From the NCBI RefSeq assembly GCF_014646015.1, contig NZ_BMMQ01000001.1, positions 124,001 through 188,000 of the forward strand: a stretch of DNA of 64,000 nt. The letters run 5' to 3'. Shown one piece after another: positions 22,198 to 30,735 of the stretch. Position numbers and translations under genes: made by a program. Under the pieces are notes generated by a model that was not told the DNA's origin, did not search any database, and worked only from the letters and a program-made list of their open reading frames with translations. The stretch comes from Microbacterium nanhaiense (lineage in GTDB: Bacteria; Actinomycetota; Actinomycetes; Actinomycetales; Microbacteriaceae). The number at the start of each line of letters is the position of its first letter. Position 1 is the first letter of the stretch.

Positions 22198-22217
22198 TAC
22201 TCGCTATTTACTCGCTA
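22198..22217. repeat. Tandem 9-bp direct repeats near the attachment site
   Basis: TACTCGCTA occurs at 22198-22206 and 22209-22217, an 11-base period, close to one helical turn, so a protein would bind both on one DNA face. It lies just upstream of the minus-strand TACCCT promoter and 130 bases from the tRNA remnant. It suits a repressor or excisionase binding site. Confidence 0.5.
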
Positions 22218-22344
22218 CTTTGCGGCAAGAAATTGCGTTGCCCGCAAGTGCCCAAGAATGCCCACACTCGCGCGCGCCCTGTAATCCCGCGGAAGCTAGT
22301 AGCCTAGGGCACTCAAGGGCACCGTCACCGAGTAACCGCGAAGT

Positions 22345-22369
22345 GTGGGTTCGAGTCCCACTGGGGGGA
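22345..22369 (+). other. tRNA 3'-end remnant, probable prophage attachment site
   Basis: GTGGG (22345-22349), loop TTCGAGT, CCCAC (22357-22361) form a perfect T-arm with the consensus TTCGA loop, followed by a seven-base acceptor strand TGGGGGG and discriminator A (22369). No matching 5' acceptor (CCCCCCA), D-arm or anticodon arm lies upstream, so this is only the 3' part of a tRNA. Phages that integrate into tRNA genes leave such a copy at the distal end. The base composition and gene content change to host-like right after it. The 324-base gap 22182-22505 otherwise holds only the direct repeats, and no integrase. Confidence 0.6.
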
Positions 22370-22505
22370 CGAGCGACGCCGCGGTCTCGCGCGCGCGTCG
22401 CGTTTAGCAGGTGAGGGTGCGTCGCGTCAAGACGAAAGCCTCTTCTCCGAATACCGACTTACATGGGTCTTCCCAGTACAGAAGCGGTAACGGAGAGGAA
22501 GAACG

Positions 22506-23276
22506 ATGACGCAGAACTATGGCGAGACGGCCTCGTCGGCGACGGCGACGGACTCACCGTCGGGCAAGGCCGACGCGGCCAAGCAGGAAGCCGCGGAGGT
22601 TGCGAGCACGGCGCGCGAAGAGGCGGGCGACGTCCTCGGCACGGCTCAGGAGGAAGCGACGAACGTCGCTCACGAGGCGCGGGCACAGGCCAAGGAGGTC
22701 TACGCGCAGACCCGCCAGGAGCTGATGGATCAGGCGGCCCAGCAACAGCGACGGGTCGCGGAGGGCCTGCGCGCGATCGGCGACGAACTGCAGTCGATGG
22801 CGCGCGGCGCGGAGAACCCGGGCATCGGAGCGGACCTCGTGGGTCAGGCATCGACGCGCGTGTCGGACGCATCCGCGTGGCTCTCGCAGCGCGATCCGGG
22901 AGGGCTCGTCAACGAGGTGAAGGCCTTCGCGCGACGCAAGCCCGGCGTCTTTATCGGCGGCGCGCTCGTGGCCGGTGTGCTCGCGGGGCGTCTGACGCGC
23001 TCGCTCGCGGAGTCGGCCTCCGAGCACGGAGCCGACGACGGCAGCCCGCGCGCCGGATCCCCCGACGAGGTGGCCACGCGCCCGACACCGCCGGTGCCGC
23101 CCGCGACGACCGTCCCGCCGCAGGCCCCCGTCGTCCCGCCGACGACGGCGGCGCCCGGCGTCCCGGGAGCGGCAGCGGGCCTCGACGAACCGACGCCCGT
23201 CTACGACAGCTCGCGCGCCGCGTCGCCGGCCGTGGATCCCGCGATCGTCCGAGGGGAGCGCGCCGATGACCGATGA
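22506..23276 (+). CDS. Amphipathic helical envelope/stress protein
   Basis: A 256-aa protein and first host gene after the prophage. Residues about 20-130 form long Ala/Glu/Gln-rich amphipathic helices like those of apolipoprotein-type stress proteins; about 150-175 is a weakly hydrophobic segment ('KPGVFIGGALVAGVLAGRLTRSLAE') that may sit in the membrane; the rest is a Pro/Thr/Val-rich disordered tail. It starts with GAGAGGAAGAACG before ATG and overlaps the next gene by 11 bases. With the following DUF1469 and DUF3618 genes it forms a cluster common in Actinobacteria. Exact function unknown. Confidence 0.6.
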   Translation: MTQNYGETASSATATDSPSGKADAAKQEAAEVASTAREEAGDVLGTAQEEATNVAHEARAQAKEVYAQTRQELMDQAAQQQRRVAEGLRAIGDELQSMARGAENPGIGADLVGQASTRVSDASAWLSQRDPGGLVNEVKAFARRKPGVFIGGALVAGVLAGRLTRSLAESASEHGADDGSPRAGSPDEVATRPTPPVPPATTVPPQAPVVPPTTAAPGVPGAAAGLDEPTPVYDSSRAASPAVDPAIVRGERADDR

Positions 23277-23682
23277 GCCCACGCCGTCCGAGCAGAAGGC
23301 GGCGACGACGTCGCTCGGTGACCTCCTCGGCGAGGTCACCAAGGACCTCTCCGTGCTGATGCGCCAGGAGATCGCCCTCGCGAAGGCAGAGCTGAAGGAG
23401 TCGGCCACCCGCGCCGGCACGGGCGCGGGGATGGTCGGAACCGCCGGATACGCGGTGCTGATGGCCGTGTTCTTCCTCTCGGTGGCGCTCTGGTGGGCGC
23501 TCGGAGAGCTCGTCGGCCTCGGCTGGTCCGCCGTGATCGTGGCGGCGGTATGGCTCGTGATCGCCGTCGTCCTGTTCGTCGCCGGTCGCGCACAGATCAA
23601 GAAAGTGAAGGGTGCCCCGCGCACCATCGAGTCGCTCGGGAAGATCCCGGAGGCACTGAAAAGGAATGAGGAGAACCGATGA
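23266..23682 (+). CDS. Phage-holin-family membrane protein (DUF1469/Holin-X)
   Basis: A 138-aa host protein of the actinobacterial Holin-X/DUF1469 family. The N-terminal amphipathic helix 'SLGDLLGEVTKDLSVLMRQEIALAKAELKE' is the family hallmark, followed by two membrane helices (about 50-75 and 82-108). Despite the name it is a chromosomal envelope protein, not a lysis gene. It overlaps both neighbours, so it is co-translated with them. Confidence 0.75.
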   Translation: MTDEPTPSEQKAATTSLGDLLGEVTKDLSVLMRQEIALAKAELKESATRAGTGAGMVGTAGYAVLMAVFFLSVALWWALGELVGLGWSAVIVAAVWLVIAVVLFVAGRAQIKKVKGAPRTIESLGKIPEALKRNEENR

Positions 23683-24254
23683 CCGATTCGCCAGAGGCGA
23701 TCCGCGCCGAGATCGAGCGCTCACGCCGTGAACTCAGCCAGGACACCGACGCCCTCGTCGACAAGGTGACGCCCTCGAAGATCGCGCACCGGCAGACGGA
23801 GCGCGTGAAGGGTGCCTTCTCGTCGGTCAAGGACCGCGTGATGGGCGCCGCCGACAGCGTCGCCGAATCGGCGCACGATGCGGGATCCGCCGTCGCGGAC
23901 AGCGTGTCGAACGCCGGGCACCGGACCGCCGCGAAGGCCGAGGGCAATCCGCTGGCCGTGGGCCTGATGGCCTTCGGCGCGGGGCTCCTCGTCTCCTCGC
24001 TCCTGCCGGCCTCGGAGAAGGAGAAGAGGCTCGCCGAGGACGTCAAGGAGAAGGCGCAGCCGCTCGTCGACGAGACGAAGGAGATCGCGCGCGATATCGG
24101 CGCGGACCTGAAGGAGCCGGTGTCCGAGGCAGCCGCGGCCGTGAAGGACGCGGCGAGCGAGGGGGCGGCGCACGTTCAGACCGATGCGCAGAGCGCCGCG
24201 CACGCGGTTCGCGACCGCGCGGGCGAGGCACGAGACAACGTCTCGGACGCGTGA
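23679..24254 (+). CDS. DUF3618 domain-containing protein
   Basis: A 191-aa protein with an N-terminal DUF3618 motif ('IRAEIERSRRELSQDTDALVDKVTPSKIAHRQ'), then amphipathic Ala-rich helices, one short hydrophobic segment (about 92-110, 'LAVGLMAFGAGLLVSSLL') and a long Lys/Glu/Ala helix. It follows DUF1469 with a four-base overlap. The family is a constant neighbour of DUF1469 in Actinobacteria and is thought to act at the membrane; no reaction is known. Confidence 0.75.
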   Translation: MTDSPEAIRAEIERSRRELSQDTDALVDKVTPSKIAHRQTERVKGAFSSVKDRVMGAADSVAESAHDAGSAVADSVSNAGHRTAAKAEGNPLAVGLMAFGAGLLVSSLLPASEKEKRLAEDVKEKAQPLVDETKEIARDIGADLKEPVSEAAAAVKDAASEGAAHVQTDAQSAAHAVRDRAGEARDNVSDA

Positions 24255-24320
24255 CCGATTGATGACGCAGCCGGGGACGACGGGTACCGCCGTCATCCCC
24301 GGCCCACGAAGGGTAGGAAG

Positions 24321-25355
24321 ATGGAAGCGCAGAAAGCATCGACGAGCGAGCACTCGGCTAAACCCGACGCGTTGCGGGAGATCCGGCGACCCTCGTGGAA
24401 GTACGTCCTGAAGAGAAGCGTGCGCGAGTTCGTGCGCGACGAGTGCCCCAACCTTGCCGCCGGGCTGACCTATTATTCGGTGCTCGCCCTGTTTCCCGCG
24501 CTCATCGCCGTCTTCTCGCTTCTCGGGGTGATCGGCCAGGGCGAGGAAGCGGCCGACGCCGTGCTCGGGATCGTCGATGAGGCCGCGCCGGGCGGCATGG
24601 CCGACACCCTTCGCGCGCCCATCGAGGAGCTCGCGAGCTCTCAACTGGCCGGCTTCGCCCTCATCAGCGGTCTCGTGGTGGCGGTATGGTCGGCCTCCGG
24701 ATACGTGGGGGCGTTCGCGCGGGCGCTGAACCGCGTGTGGGAGATCGACGAGGGGCGGCCGGTGTGGAAACTCAAGCCGGCGCAGCTCGCGATCACGCTC
24801 GGCGTGATCGTGCTGCTCGCGGCCGCCCTCGTGATCCTCATCGTCTCGGGCCCGGTCGCGCAGGCGATCGGGAGCGCCATCGGGGCGGGCGAGATCGCCG
24901 TAACGGTGTGGTCGATCGCGAAATGGCCCGTGCTGGCGATCATCGTGGTGGTCGTGGTCGCGCTGCTGTACTACTTCACCCCGAACGCCAAACAGCCGAA
25001 GTTCCGCTGGATCAGCGCCGGCGCGATCCTCGCGATCGTCGTTCTCGCCCTGGCGACGGTGGGATTCGGCTTCTACGTCGCGAACTTCTCCCGCTACGAG
25101 CGCACATACGGCTCCCTCGCCGGGGTGATCGTGTTCCTCCTGTGGCTCTGGATCGCCAACATGGCGCTCCTGGCGGGCGCCGAGTTCGACGCCGAACTCG
25201 AACGCGGGCGAGAACTGCAGGGCGGTCTCGCCGCCGAGCAGCGGATCCAGCTCCCGCCGCGCGACGACACGAAGATCCGAAAGGACGCGCTGAAGGAGGC
25301 CGAAGAGGTGCAGCAGGCTCGGCGCCTCCGTGCCACCGGCGGACGCAGCGACTGA
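24321..25355 (+). CDS. YihY/BrkB-family inner membrane protein
   Basis: A 344-aa integral membrane protein of the YihY (formerly RNase BN) family. The hallmark 'FVRDECPNLAAGLTYYSVLALFPALIAVFSLLG' lies at about 33-68; about six membrane helices follow, with 'GYVGAFARALNRVWEIDEGRP' and 'RWISAGAILAIVVLALATVGFGFYVANFSRYERTYGSLAGVIVFLLWLWI'. The charged C-terminal tail is cytoplasmic. It ends the envelope cluster; the substrate is unknown. Confidence 0.85.
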   Translation: MEAQKASTSEHSAKPDALREIRRPSWKYVLKRSVREFVRDECPNLAAGLTYYSVLALFPALIAVFSLLGVIGQGEEAADAVLGIVDEAAPGGMADTLRAPIEELASSQLAGFALISGLVVAVWSASGYVGAFARALNRVWEIDEGRPVWKLKPAQLAITLGVIVLLAAALVILIVSGPVAQAIGSAIGAGEIAVTVWSIAKWPVLAIIVVVVVALLYYFTPNAKQPKFRWISAGAILAIVVLALATVGFGFYVANFSRYERTYGSLAGVIVFLLWLWIANMALLAGAEFDAELERGRELQGGLAAEQRIQLPPRDDTKIRKDALKEAEEVQQARRLRATGGRSD

Positions 25356-25403
25356 CGCGGCGTCGCCCGGCGCTCGCGCAGGACGGCGGGCGATACTGGA
25401 CGC

Positions 25404-26468
25404 ATGACGACGGACTTCGCGCGCGAGAGGCGCCCTGTCGCCGCACCGCTCCTTCCGCCCCGCGAGGGGATCACCGCGGCGAAGCTCCGTGCGCCCGGCG
25501 GTTCCCAAACCCACGCGGCTCAGCACGAGCCGGTTCCTGCGACGGTCGGGGAGTGGCTCGAACGGGTCGTCATCCCGCGTCTGTCGTCGAGCGAGGAGGC
25601 TCTCGCGGAGATCACGGCGGAACAGTTCGTCGGCCCCGGCGAACTCACCGACCAGCATCGCCGGAGGGTCTCGCTGAGCGACCCCGTCATTCCCGGGGGC
25701 TTCTACGCCTTCCACAAGCCCTTTCCTCCGGAAGCGCGGATCCCCTTCGAGATCCGTGTCGTGCACGAGGACGAGGAGCTGATCGTGGTCGACAAGCCGC
25801 ACTTCCTCGCATCCACCCCGAACGGTTCATTCGTGCGCGAGTGCGTGATGACGCGGCTCCGCGTCGAGCGCGGCGAAGACGACATCGTCGCGATCCACCG
25901 CCTCGACCGCGTCACCGGCGGTCTGCTCGCGCTCTCGCGACGTCCCGCCACCCGGGGCGCATATCAGAAGCTCTTCCAGGAGAAGCGGATCCGCAAGACC
26001 TACCGCGCTCTCGCCCACCTCCCCGACCGCTGGCGGGACGGGGATCCGCTGCCCCTGGGCCTGGAGGACGGCCGCCCGCGCGAGCGGTGGAGTCGCCTGC
26101 GCAAGGTCTCGGGCGAGCGCGCGGTCCGCGAGGTCGACGGCGAGCCCAACGCACACACGACCATCAGGCTGCTCGCGGCGCGCGACGGGGTGGGCGAGTT
26201 CGAGCTCGTCCCGCACACCGGCAAGACCCATCAGCTGCGCGTGCACATGAACGGTCTCGGCATGCCGCTCCTCGGCGACCCGGTGTATCCGCGCGACCTC
26301 GAACCGGATCCCTACGACTTCTCGAACCCCCTGCGGCTGATCGCGACGGCGCTCGAGTTCACGGATCCGTTGACCGGACAGCCGCGGCGTTTCGCGTCCC
26401 GCATGTCGTTCGAGAACGACGAACGGGGCCGCCCGGAGGCGACCCCGTCCGCAGCGCGCGATCAGTGA
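25404..26468 (+). CDS. RluA-family pseudouridine synthase
   Basis: A 354-aa RNA modification enzyme. The catalytic Asp stands in 'IHRLDRVTGGLLALSR' (about residue 170), with 'VVDKPHFLAST' before and 'LVPHTGKTHQLRVHMNGLGMPLLGDPVYP' after, all typical of RluA-type synthases that isomerise uridine in rRNA or tRNA. The N-terminal about 110 residues do not form a clear S4 domain. Its 3' end overlaps the convergent MFS gene by seven bases. The exact RNA target cannot be read from the sequence. Confidence 0.85.
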   Translation: MTTDFARERRPVAAPLLPPREGITAAKLRAPGGSQTHAAQHEPVPATVGEWLERVVIPRLSSSEEALAEITAEQFVGPGELTDQHRRRVSLSDPVIPGGFYAFHKPFPPEARIPFEIRVVHEDEELIVVDKPHFLASTPNGSFVRECVMTRLRVERGEDDIVAIHRLDRVTGGLLALSRRPATRGAYQKLFQEKRIRKTYRALAHLPDRWRDGDPLPLGLEDGRPRERWSRLRKVSGERAVREVDGEPNAHTTIRLLAARDGVGEFELVPHTGKTHQLRVHMNGLGMPLLGDPVYPRDLEPDPYDFSNPLRLIATALEFTDPLTGQPRRFASRMSFENDERGRPEATPSAARDQ

Positions 26469-27943
26469 CCCATGGGCGCCGGGGCGCCCTCCTGGTCGTC
26501 GGCCGGCTTCACGATGAAGAAGGACAACACGACCGTGACGGCCGCGACGGCGGCGCCGATCAGGAACGCGAGGTTGGCGCCGTTCGCACCGGCGATCGAC
26601 GCGGACACCCCATCGGCCGTGCCGGCGTGGAGCGTCGCCGAGTAGATCCCGATGAGGAGCGCCGTTCCGGCGCCTCCGGCGACCTGCTGGACCGTGTTGA
26701 GCGCGGCCGACCCGTGCGAGTAGAGGTAGCGCTGAAGCGACCCGAGCGACGACGAGAACAGCGGCGTGAAGGAGCTCGCGAGTCCCACCGACATCATGAT
26801 CTGGGTCGCGGTGATCACGAGAACGGGCGTGTCCGGTGAGATGAACGAGAACACCAGGAGCGCCGCGGTCACCAGGATCGTGCCAGGGATCAGCAGAACC
26901 TTCGGACCGAACGAGTCGTAGATCCGGCCCATGATGGGGCCGAGAACACCCATCAGAACGGCTCCGGGCAGCAGAACGAGGCCCGTCGCGGTGGGCTCGA
27001 GCCCGATCACGGTCTGCAGAACCAGCGGCAGCATCGTGAGCGTGCCGAACATCGCGAAGGCGATCACGCCCATGATGATGACGGCGATCGTGTAGTTTTT
27101 CGACTGGAACACGCGCATGTCGAGCAGCGCGTCGTCCTTCTTCTGCAGCGACAGCTGCCGCCACACGAACAGCGCGAGCGCGACGACGCCCGCAACGAGG
27201 ATGACGATCGACAGCGAGCCGAGACCCGCCGACGCGCCCTCGCCGCCGCTGAGCTGGCTCAGCCCGAACACGATGCCGCCGAATCCGATCGCGCTGAGGA
27301 TGATCGACAGCACGTCGATCGGCGCGTGGGTGGTCTCGCCGAGGTTCGTCATCCACTTCAGACCGACGAGCAGCGCGACGATGGCGAAGGGCAGGACGAT
27401 CGCGAAGATCGTGCGCCAACCGAAGTGTTCGATGACGAAGCCCGACAGCGTCGGGCCGATCGCGGGCGCGAGGGAGATGACGAGGCCGACGCGGCCCATC
27501 ATGCGGCCGCGCGAGTGCGCGGGCACGACGTTCATCATCGTCGTCATCAGCAGCGGCATCATAATGCCGGTGCCGCCCGCCTGAACGATGCGGCCGAGCA
27601 GCAGCGTCGTGAAACCGGGGGCCACGAGGCAGATGAGCGTGCCGAGCGTGAATGCCGAGATCGCCGCGAGGAAGATCTGCCGCGTCGTGAAGCGCTGGAG
27701 GAGGAAGCCGGTCGTCGGGATGACGACGGCCATCGTGAGCATGAACGCGCTCGTGAACCATTGACCCTGCTCCTCGGGGATGCCGAGGGTCTCGTTGAGC
27801 ACGGGGATCGCGATGCCCATCGTGGTCTCGTTGAGGATCGCGACGAACGCCGCGATGAGAAGCAGCCAGATGACCCGCATGCCCGCGGGGTCGATGACGT
27901 CGTTGTGCGCGGGGACGCGCGTTGAACCGGTATCTGTCGTCAC
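26462..27943 (-). CDS. MFS drug exporter, DHA2 family
   Basis: A 493-aa transporter with 14 predicted membrane helices. DHA2 (EmrB/QacA) marks are present: 'LNETLGIPEEQGQWFTSAFMLTMAVVIPTTGFLLQRF' after helix 1, 'GRIVQAGGTGIMMPLL' (motif with Gly-rich turn) and 'GRMMGRVGLVISLAPAIGPTLSGF' (antiporter motif C, helix 5). It would export drugs or lipids in exchange for protons. Start is GTG with GGAG nine bases upstream. It is divergent from the ABC exporter across 130 bases that hold no obvious operator. Confidence 0.85.
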   Translation of the reverse strand: MTTDTGSTRVPAHNDVIDPAGMRVIWLLLIAAFVAILNETTMGIAIPVLNETLGIPEEQGQWFTSAFMLTMAVVIPTTGFLLQRFTTRQIFLAAISAFTLGTLICLVAPGFTTLLLGRIVQAGGTGIMMPLLMTTMMNVVPAHSRGRMMGRVGLVISLAPAIGPTLSGFVIEHFGWRTIFAIVLPFAIVALLVGLKWMTNLGETTHAPIDVLSIILSAIGFGGIVFGLSQLSGGEGASAGLGSLSIVILVAGVVALALFVWRQLSLQKKDDALLDMRVFQSKNYTIAVIIMGVIAFAMFGTLTMLPLVLQTVIGLEPTATGLVLLPGAVLMGVLGPIMGRIYDSFGPKVLLIPGTILVTAALLVFSFISPDTPVLVITATQIMMSVGLASSFTPLFSSSLGSLQRYLYSHGSAALNTVQQVAGGAGTALLIGIYSATLHAGTADGVSASIAGANGANLAFLIGAAVAAVTVVLSFFIVKPADDQEGAPAPMGH

Positions 27944-28072
27944 GTGAAGTGCTCCAGGCAGAAGAAGGGATGAGCCGCCTCGGGCCAGGGCTCGCGAGAA
28001 GAAGCCCCCGTAGGCGGACGCATCATTCTAACGGCCGCCGGTGAGCGGTTATTCCCGTTCTAAGCTTCTCGA

Positions 28073-29929
28073 ATGAGCATGGGACGGCCGATGGGCGGTG
28101 GGCGCGGAATGCGAGCGGTCGACGAGCGCGCCCTGCGCGAGATGAACGCGCAGGCACCGAAGGTCCCCGATCTGGGGAAGAGGGTGCTGGAGCTGTTCCG
28201 CCCCTACCGGAAACGCGTCGCCGTCACGGCACTCCTCGTCGTGCTCGGTGCGGCCCTCGGCGCGATCCCGCCGCTCGTGATCCAAAAGGTCTTCGATGAG
28301 GCGCTGTTCCCGCCGTCGGGCGGCGTCGACATGCGTCTCCTCGCCTGGCTCGTCGCCCTCATGATCGGGCTCTACGTGGCGGCCGCCGTCGTTCAGGTCA
28401 TCCAGACCTGGTTGACCTCGAGCGTCGGCAACAGGGTCGCCGGAGACCTCCGCGTGCGGATGTTCGACCACCTCCAGAACATGGAGCTCGCCTTCTTCAC
28501 CCGCACGAAGACGGGCGTGATCCAGTCGCGCCTGCAGAACGACGTCGGCGGCGTCTCCGGCGTCCTGACGAGCACCGTGACGAGCATCCTCGGCAGCGCC
28601 GTCACGGTCATTGCCTCGATCGTTGCGATGATCCTGATCGACTGGCGCCTGACGATCATCTCGCTGATCATGACCCCCGTGCTCGTCATCGTTCAGCGCC
28701 GCGTCGGGCAGGTGCGCGCGCGGATCGCCAGCCAGACGCAGCAGTCGCTCTCGGAGCTCACCTCGATCACGCAGGAGACGCTGAGCGTCTCGGGGATCCT
28801 TCTGTCGAAGTCGTTCAATCGCCAGCGCACGGAGTCGGCGCGGTACGCCGAGGAGAACGCCAACCAGATTCGCCTTCAGGTGCGGCAGACGATGAGCGGG
28901 CAGGGTTTCTTCGCGATCGTGAGCGTGCTGATGAGCTCCGTCCCGGCCGTGATCTATCTCGCCGCGGGATTCCTCATCGGCGGATCCGACGGCGCGATCA
29001 CCGCCGGGACGATCGTCGCCTTCACGACGGTGCAGGCGCGCGTGTCGATGCCGCTCGTGAGCCTCATGCGGGTGGCGCTCGACATCCAGACCTCGCAGGC
29101 CCTGTTCGCCCGCATCTTCGAGTACCTCGACCTGAAGCCCGCGATCGTCGACCGCGAGGACGCGATCCCGGTGGCCGAGGCGCAGGGCCCCCAGGGGCGC
29201 ATCGAGTTCCGCGACGTGCGCTTCCGTTATCCCAACGTGGCTGCCGAGGCGGCGCCGACCCTCGACGGGGTCTCCTTCGTCGCGGAGCCCGGCCAGCACG
29301 TCGCCTTCGTCGGTCCGAGCGGCGCCGGAAAGACGACGATCCTGTACCTCACGCCGCGCATGTACGAGGCCGAGTCCGGAACGGTGCTGTTCTCGGGCCA
29401 CGACGTGCGCGAGCTACAGGGCGCGTCGATCATCGCTCAAATCGGCATCGTGACCCAGGAGACGTATCTCTTCCACGCGACGATCCGCGAGAACCTCCGC
29501 TACGCGAAGCCGGACGCCACCGACGACGAGATCGAGCGCGCGTGCCGGGGCGCGAACATCCACGAGCGCATCATGAGCTTCGACGGCGGCTATGACACGG
29601 TCGTCGGGGAGCGCGGCTATCGGCTCTCGGGCGGCGAGAAGCAGCGGATCGCGATTGCGCGCGTGCTCCTGAAGGATCCGCCCGTGCTCCTGCTCGATGA
29701 GGCGACGAGCGCGCTCGACACGGTCAGCGAGCGCGTGGTTCAGGAGGCGCTCGAGTCGGCGGCCGAGGGCCGCACGACCATCACGGTCGCGCACCGCCTG
29801 TCGACGATCGCGGGGGCCGACGTCATCAATGTCCTGGACAAGGGCCGCATCGTCGAGAGCGGAACCCACGAGGAGCTGCTGACGCGCGGCGGCCTCTACG
29901 CCTCGCTCGCCGCGGAGCAGCAGGCCTGA
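28073..29929 (+). CDS. ABC exporter, fused permease and ATPase
   Basis: A 618-aa half-transporter of the MsbA/LmrA type. Residues about 40-340 are the six-helix membrane domain; about 370-610 the ATPase with Walker A 'GPSGAGKTT', Q-loop 'TQETYLF', signature 'LSGGEKQR', Walker B 'VLLLDEATSALD' and switch His ('VAHRLST'). It probably works as a homodimer since no partner half lies adjacent. TAAGCT lies six bases before ATG, pointing to a leaderless mRNA. The substrate cannot be predicted. Confidence 0.85.
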   Translation: MSMGRPMGGGRGMRAVDERALREMNAQAPKVPDLGKRVLELFRPYRKRVAVTALLVVLGAALGAIPPLVIQKVFDEALFPPSGGVDMRLLAWLVALMIGLYVAAAVVQVIQTWLTSSVGNRVAGDLRVRMFDHLQNMELAFFTRTKTGVIQSRLQNDVGGVSGVLTSTVTSILGSAVTVIASIVAMILIDWRLTIISLIMTPVLVIVQRRVGQVRARIASQTQQSLSELTSITQETLSVSGILLSKSFNRQRTESARYAEENANQIRLQVRQTMSGQGFFAIVSVLMSSVPAVIYLAAGFLIGGSDGAITAGTIVAFTTVQARVSMPLVSLMRVALDIQTSQALFARIFEYLDLKPAIVDREDAIPVAEAQGPQGRIEFRDVRFRYPNVAAEAAPTLDGVSFVAEPGQHVAFVGPSGAGKTTILYLTPRMYEAESGTVLFSGHDVRELQGASIIAQIGIVTQETYLFHATIRENLRYAKPDATDDEIERACRGANIHERIMSFDGGYDTVVGERGYRLSGGEKQRIAIARVLLKDPPVLLLDEATSALDTVSERVVQEALESAAEGRTTITVAHRLSTIAGADVINVLDKGRIVESGTHEELLTRGGLYASLAAEQQA

Positions 29930-29953
29930 GCGCGCTACCGCGGCCCACCCCAC

Positions 29954-30029
29954 CCCGCGAGATCTCATCGATGTGCCGAAGCCGCACCGATCTCGGTGCG
30001 ATCTCGCGGAAACGGTGCGATCTCGCGGG
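29954..30029. repeat. Composite intergenic repeat (REP-like)
   Basis: Between convergent genes: a palindrome GCACCGATCTCGGTGC (29984-29999); two direct copies of GGTGCGATCTCGCGG (29995-30009 and 30014-30028, period 19); and CCCGCGAGATC (29954-29964) facing GATCTCGCGGG (30019-30029). It could fold into a large hairpin and end transcription from both sides. The modular build suggests a dispersed genomic repeat. Confidence 0.55.
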
Positions 30030-30051
30030 CCGGCGGCGCGGGAAGGCGGGC

Positions 30052-30735
30052 CTAGATCGGACCGAGCTCGGCGAGGTCGACGTCGGCGTTGTACTGGAAG
30101 AGGCGCGCCGGCCGGTGCGGACCCGTGCGGAACTCCTCGGTGGGGATCAGCGCCTCCGAGCCCTCGAGCAGGCGGCGGAAGTTCGACGGATCCAGGCGCT
30201 TGCCGAGCACGGTCTCGTAGACGCCGCGCAGTTCGGCGAGCGTGAAGTCATCCGGAAGGAGCGCGGCGGCGATGCGGCTGTACCCGGCCTTGTTGCGCAG
30301 GCGCCAGACGGCGTACTCGATGATGCGGCGATGGTCGAACGCGAGTTCGGGCAGCGCCTCGACCGGGAACCATTCGACGTTCTCGGGTGCGCCCTCGGCC
30401 GCTCGCTGAGCCTCGACGAGGTCGCTGCGCAGGAGCGCCCAGTACACGACCGACACGACGCGCGCGTCCGGCGAGCGATCGGGATCGCCGAAGGTGTACA
30501 GCTGCTCGAGCCAGCTCGGCGCAAGAGCGGTCGTCTCGGCCAGGGTGCGCCCCGCCGCCTGCTCCAGCCCCTCCGTGCCGCCCAGCCACCCGCCCGGCAG
30601 CGCCCACATTCCGAGGAACGGTTCGCGGGTGCGTCGAACGAGGGGGATCATCAGCTGGTCGCCGTCGTCCGACGCGCGCACCGAGAAGATGGCGGTGGAG
30701 ACGGCGATACGGACATCATTCGTGGCGGCTGTCAC
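30052..30735 (-). CDS. nrtR: NrtR-type NAD metabolism repressor
   Basis: A 227-aa protein with a Nudix fold at about 8-140 and a winged-helix at about 150-225. The Nudix box is degraded: after the GG the pattern keeps R and one E but reads RTLAET where REUxEE is required, so hydrolysis should be lost while ADP-ribose or NAD sensing remains. The C-terminal 'FTLAELRGVYETVLGKRLDPSNFRRLLEG' is the NrtR DNA-binding wing. GTG 30735 overlaps the cysteine desulfurase stop by four bases. It is the last gene of the nad operon, which it likely represses. Confidence 0.8.
   Translation of the reverse strand: MTAATNDVRIAVSTAIFSVRASDDGDQLMIPLVRRTREPFLGMWALPGGWLGGTEGLEQAAGRTLAETTALAPSWLEQLYTFGDPDRSPDARVVSVVYWALLRSDLVEAQRAAEGAPENVEWFPVEALPELAFDHRRIIEYAVWRLRNKAGYSRIAAALLPDDFTLAELRGVYETVLGKRLDPSNFRRLLEGSEALIPTEEFRTGPHRPARLFQYNADVDLAELGPI

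Noticed and set aside
22260..22369. A complete tRNA gene
   Set aside because: Only the T-arm and 3' acceptor strand are present; no 5' acceptor, D-arm or anticodon arm found upstream.
23266..23682. Lysis holin of the prophage
   Set aside because: It belongs to the chromosomal Holin-X/DUF1469 family in a conserved host cluster and lies outside the attachment site.
23721..25802. 693-aa minus-strand open frame
   Set aside because: Antisense to the DUF3618, YihY and pseudouridine synthase genes; Arg/Asp/His-rich composition typical of shadow frames in GC-rich DNA.
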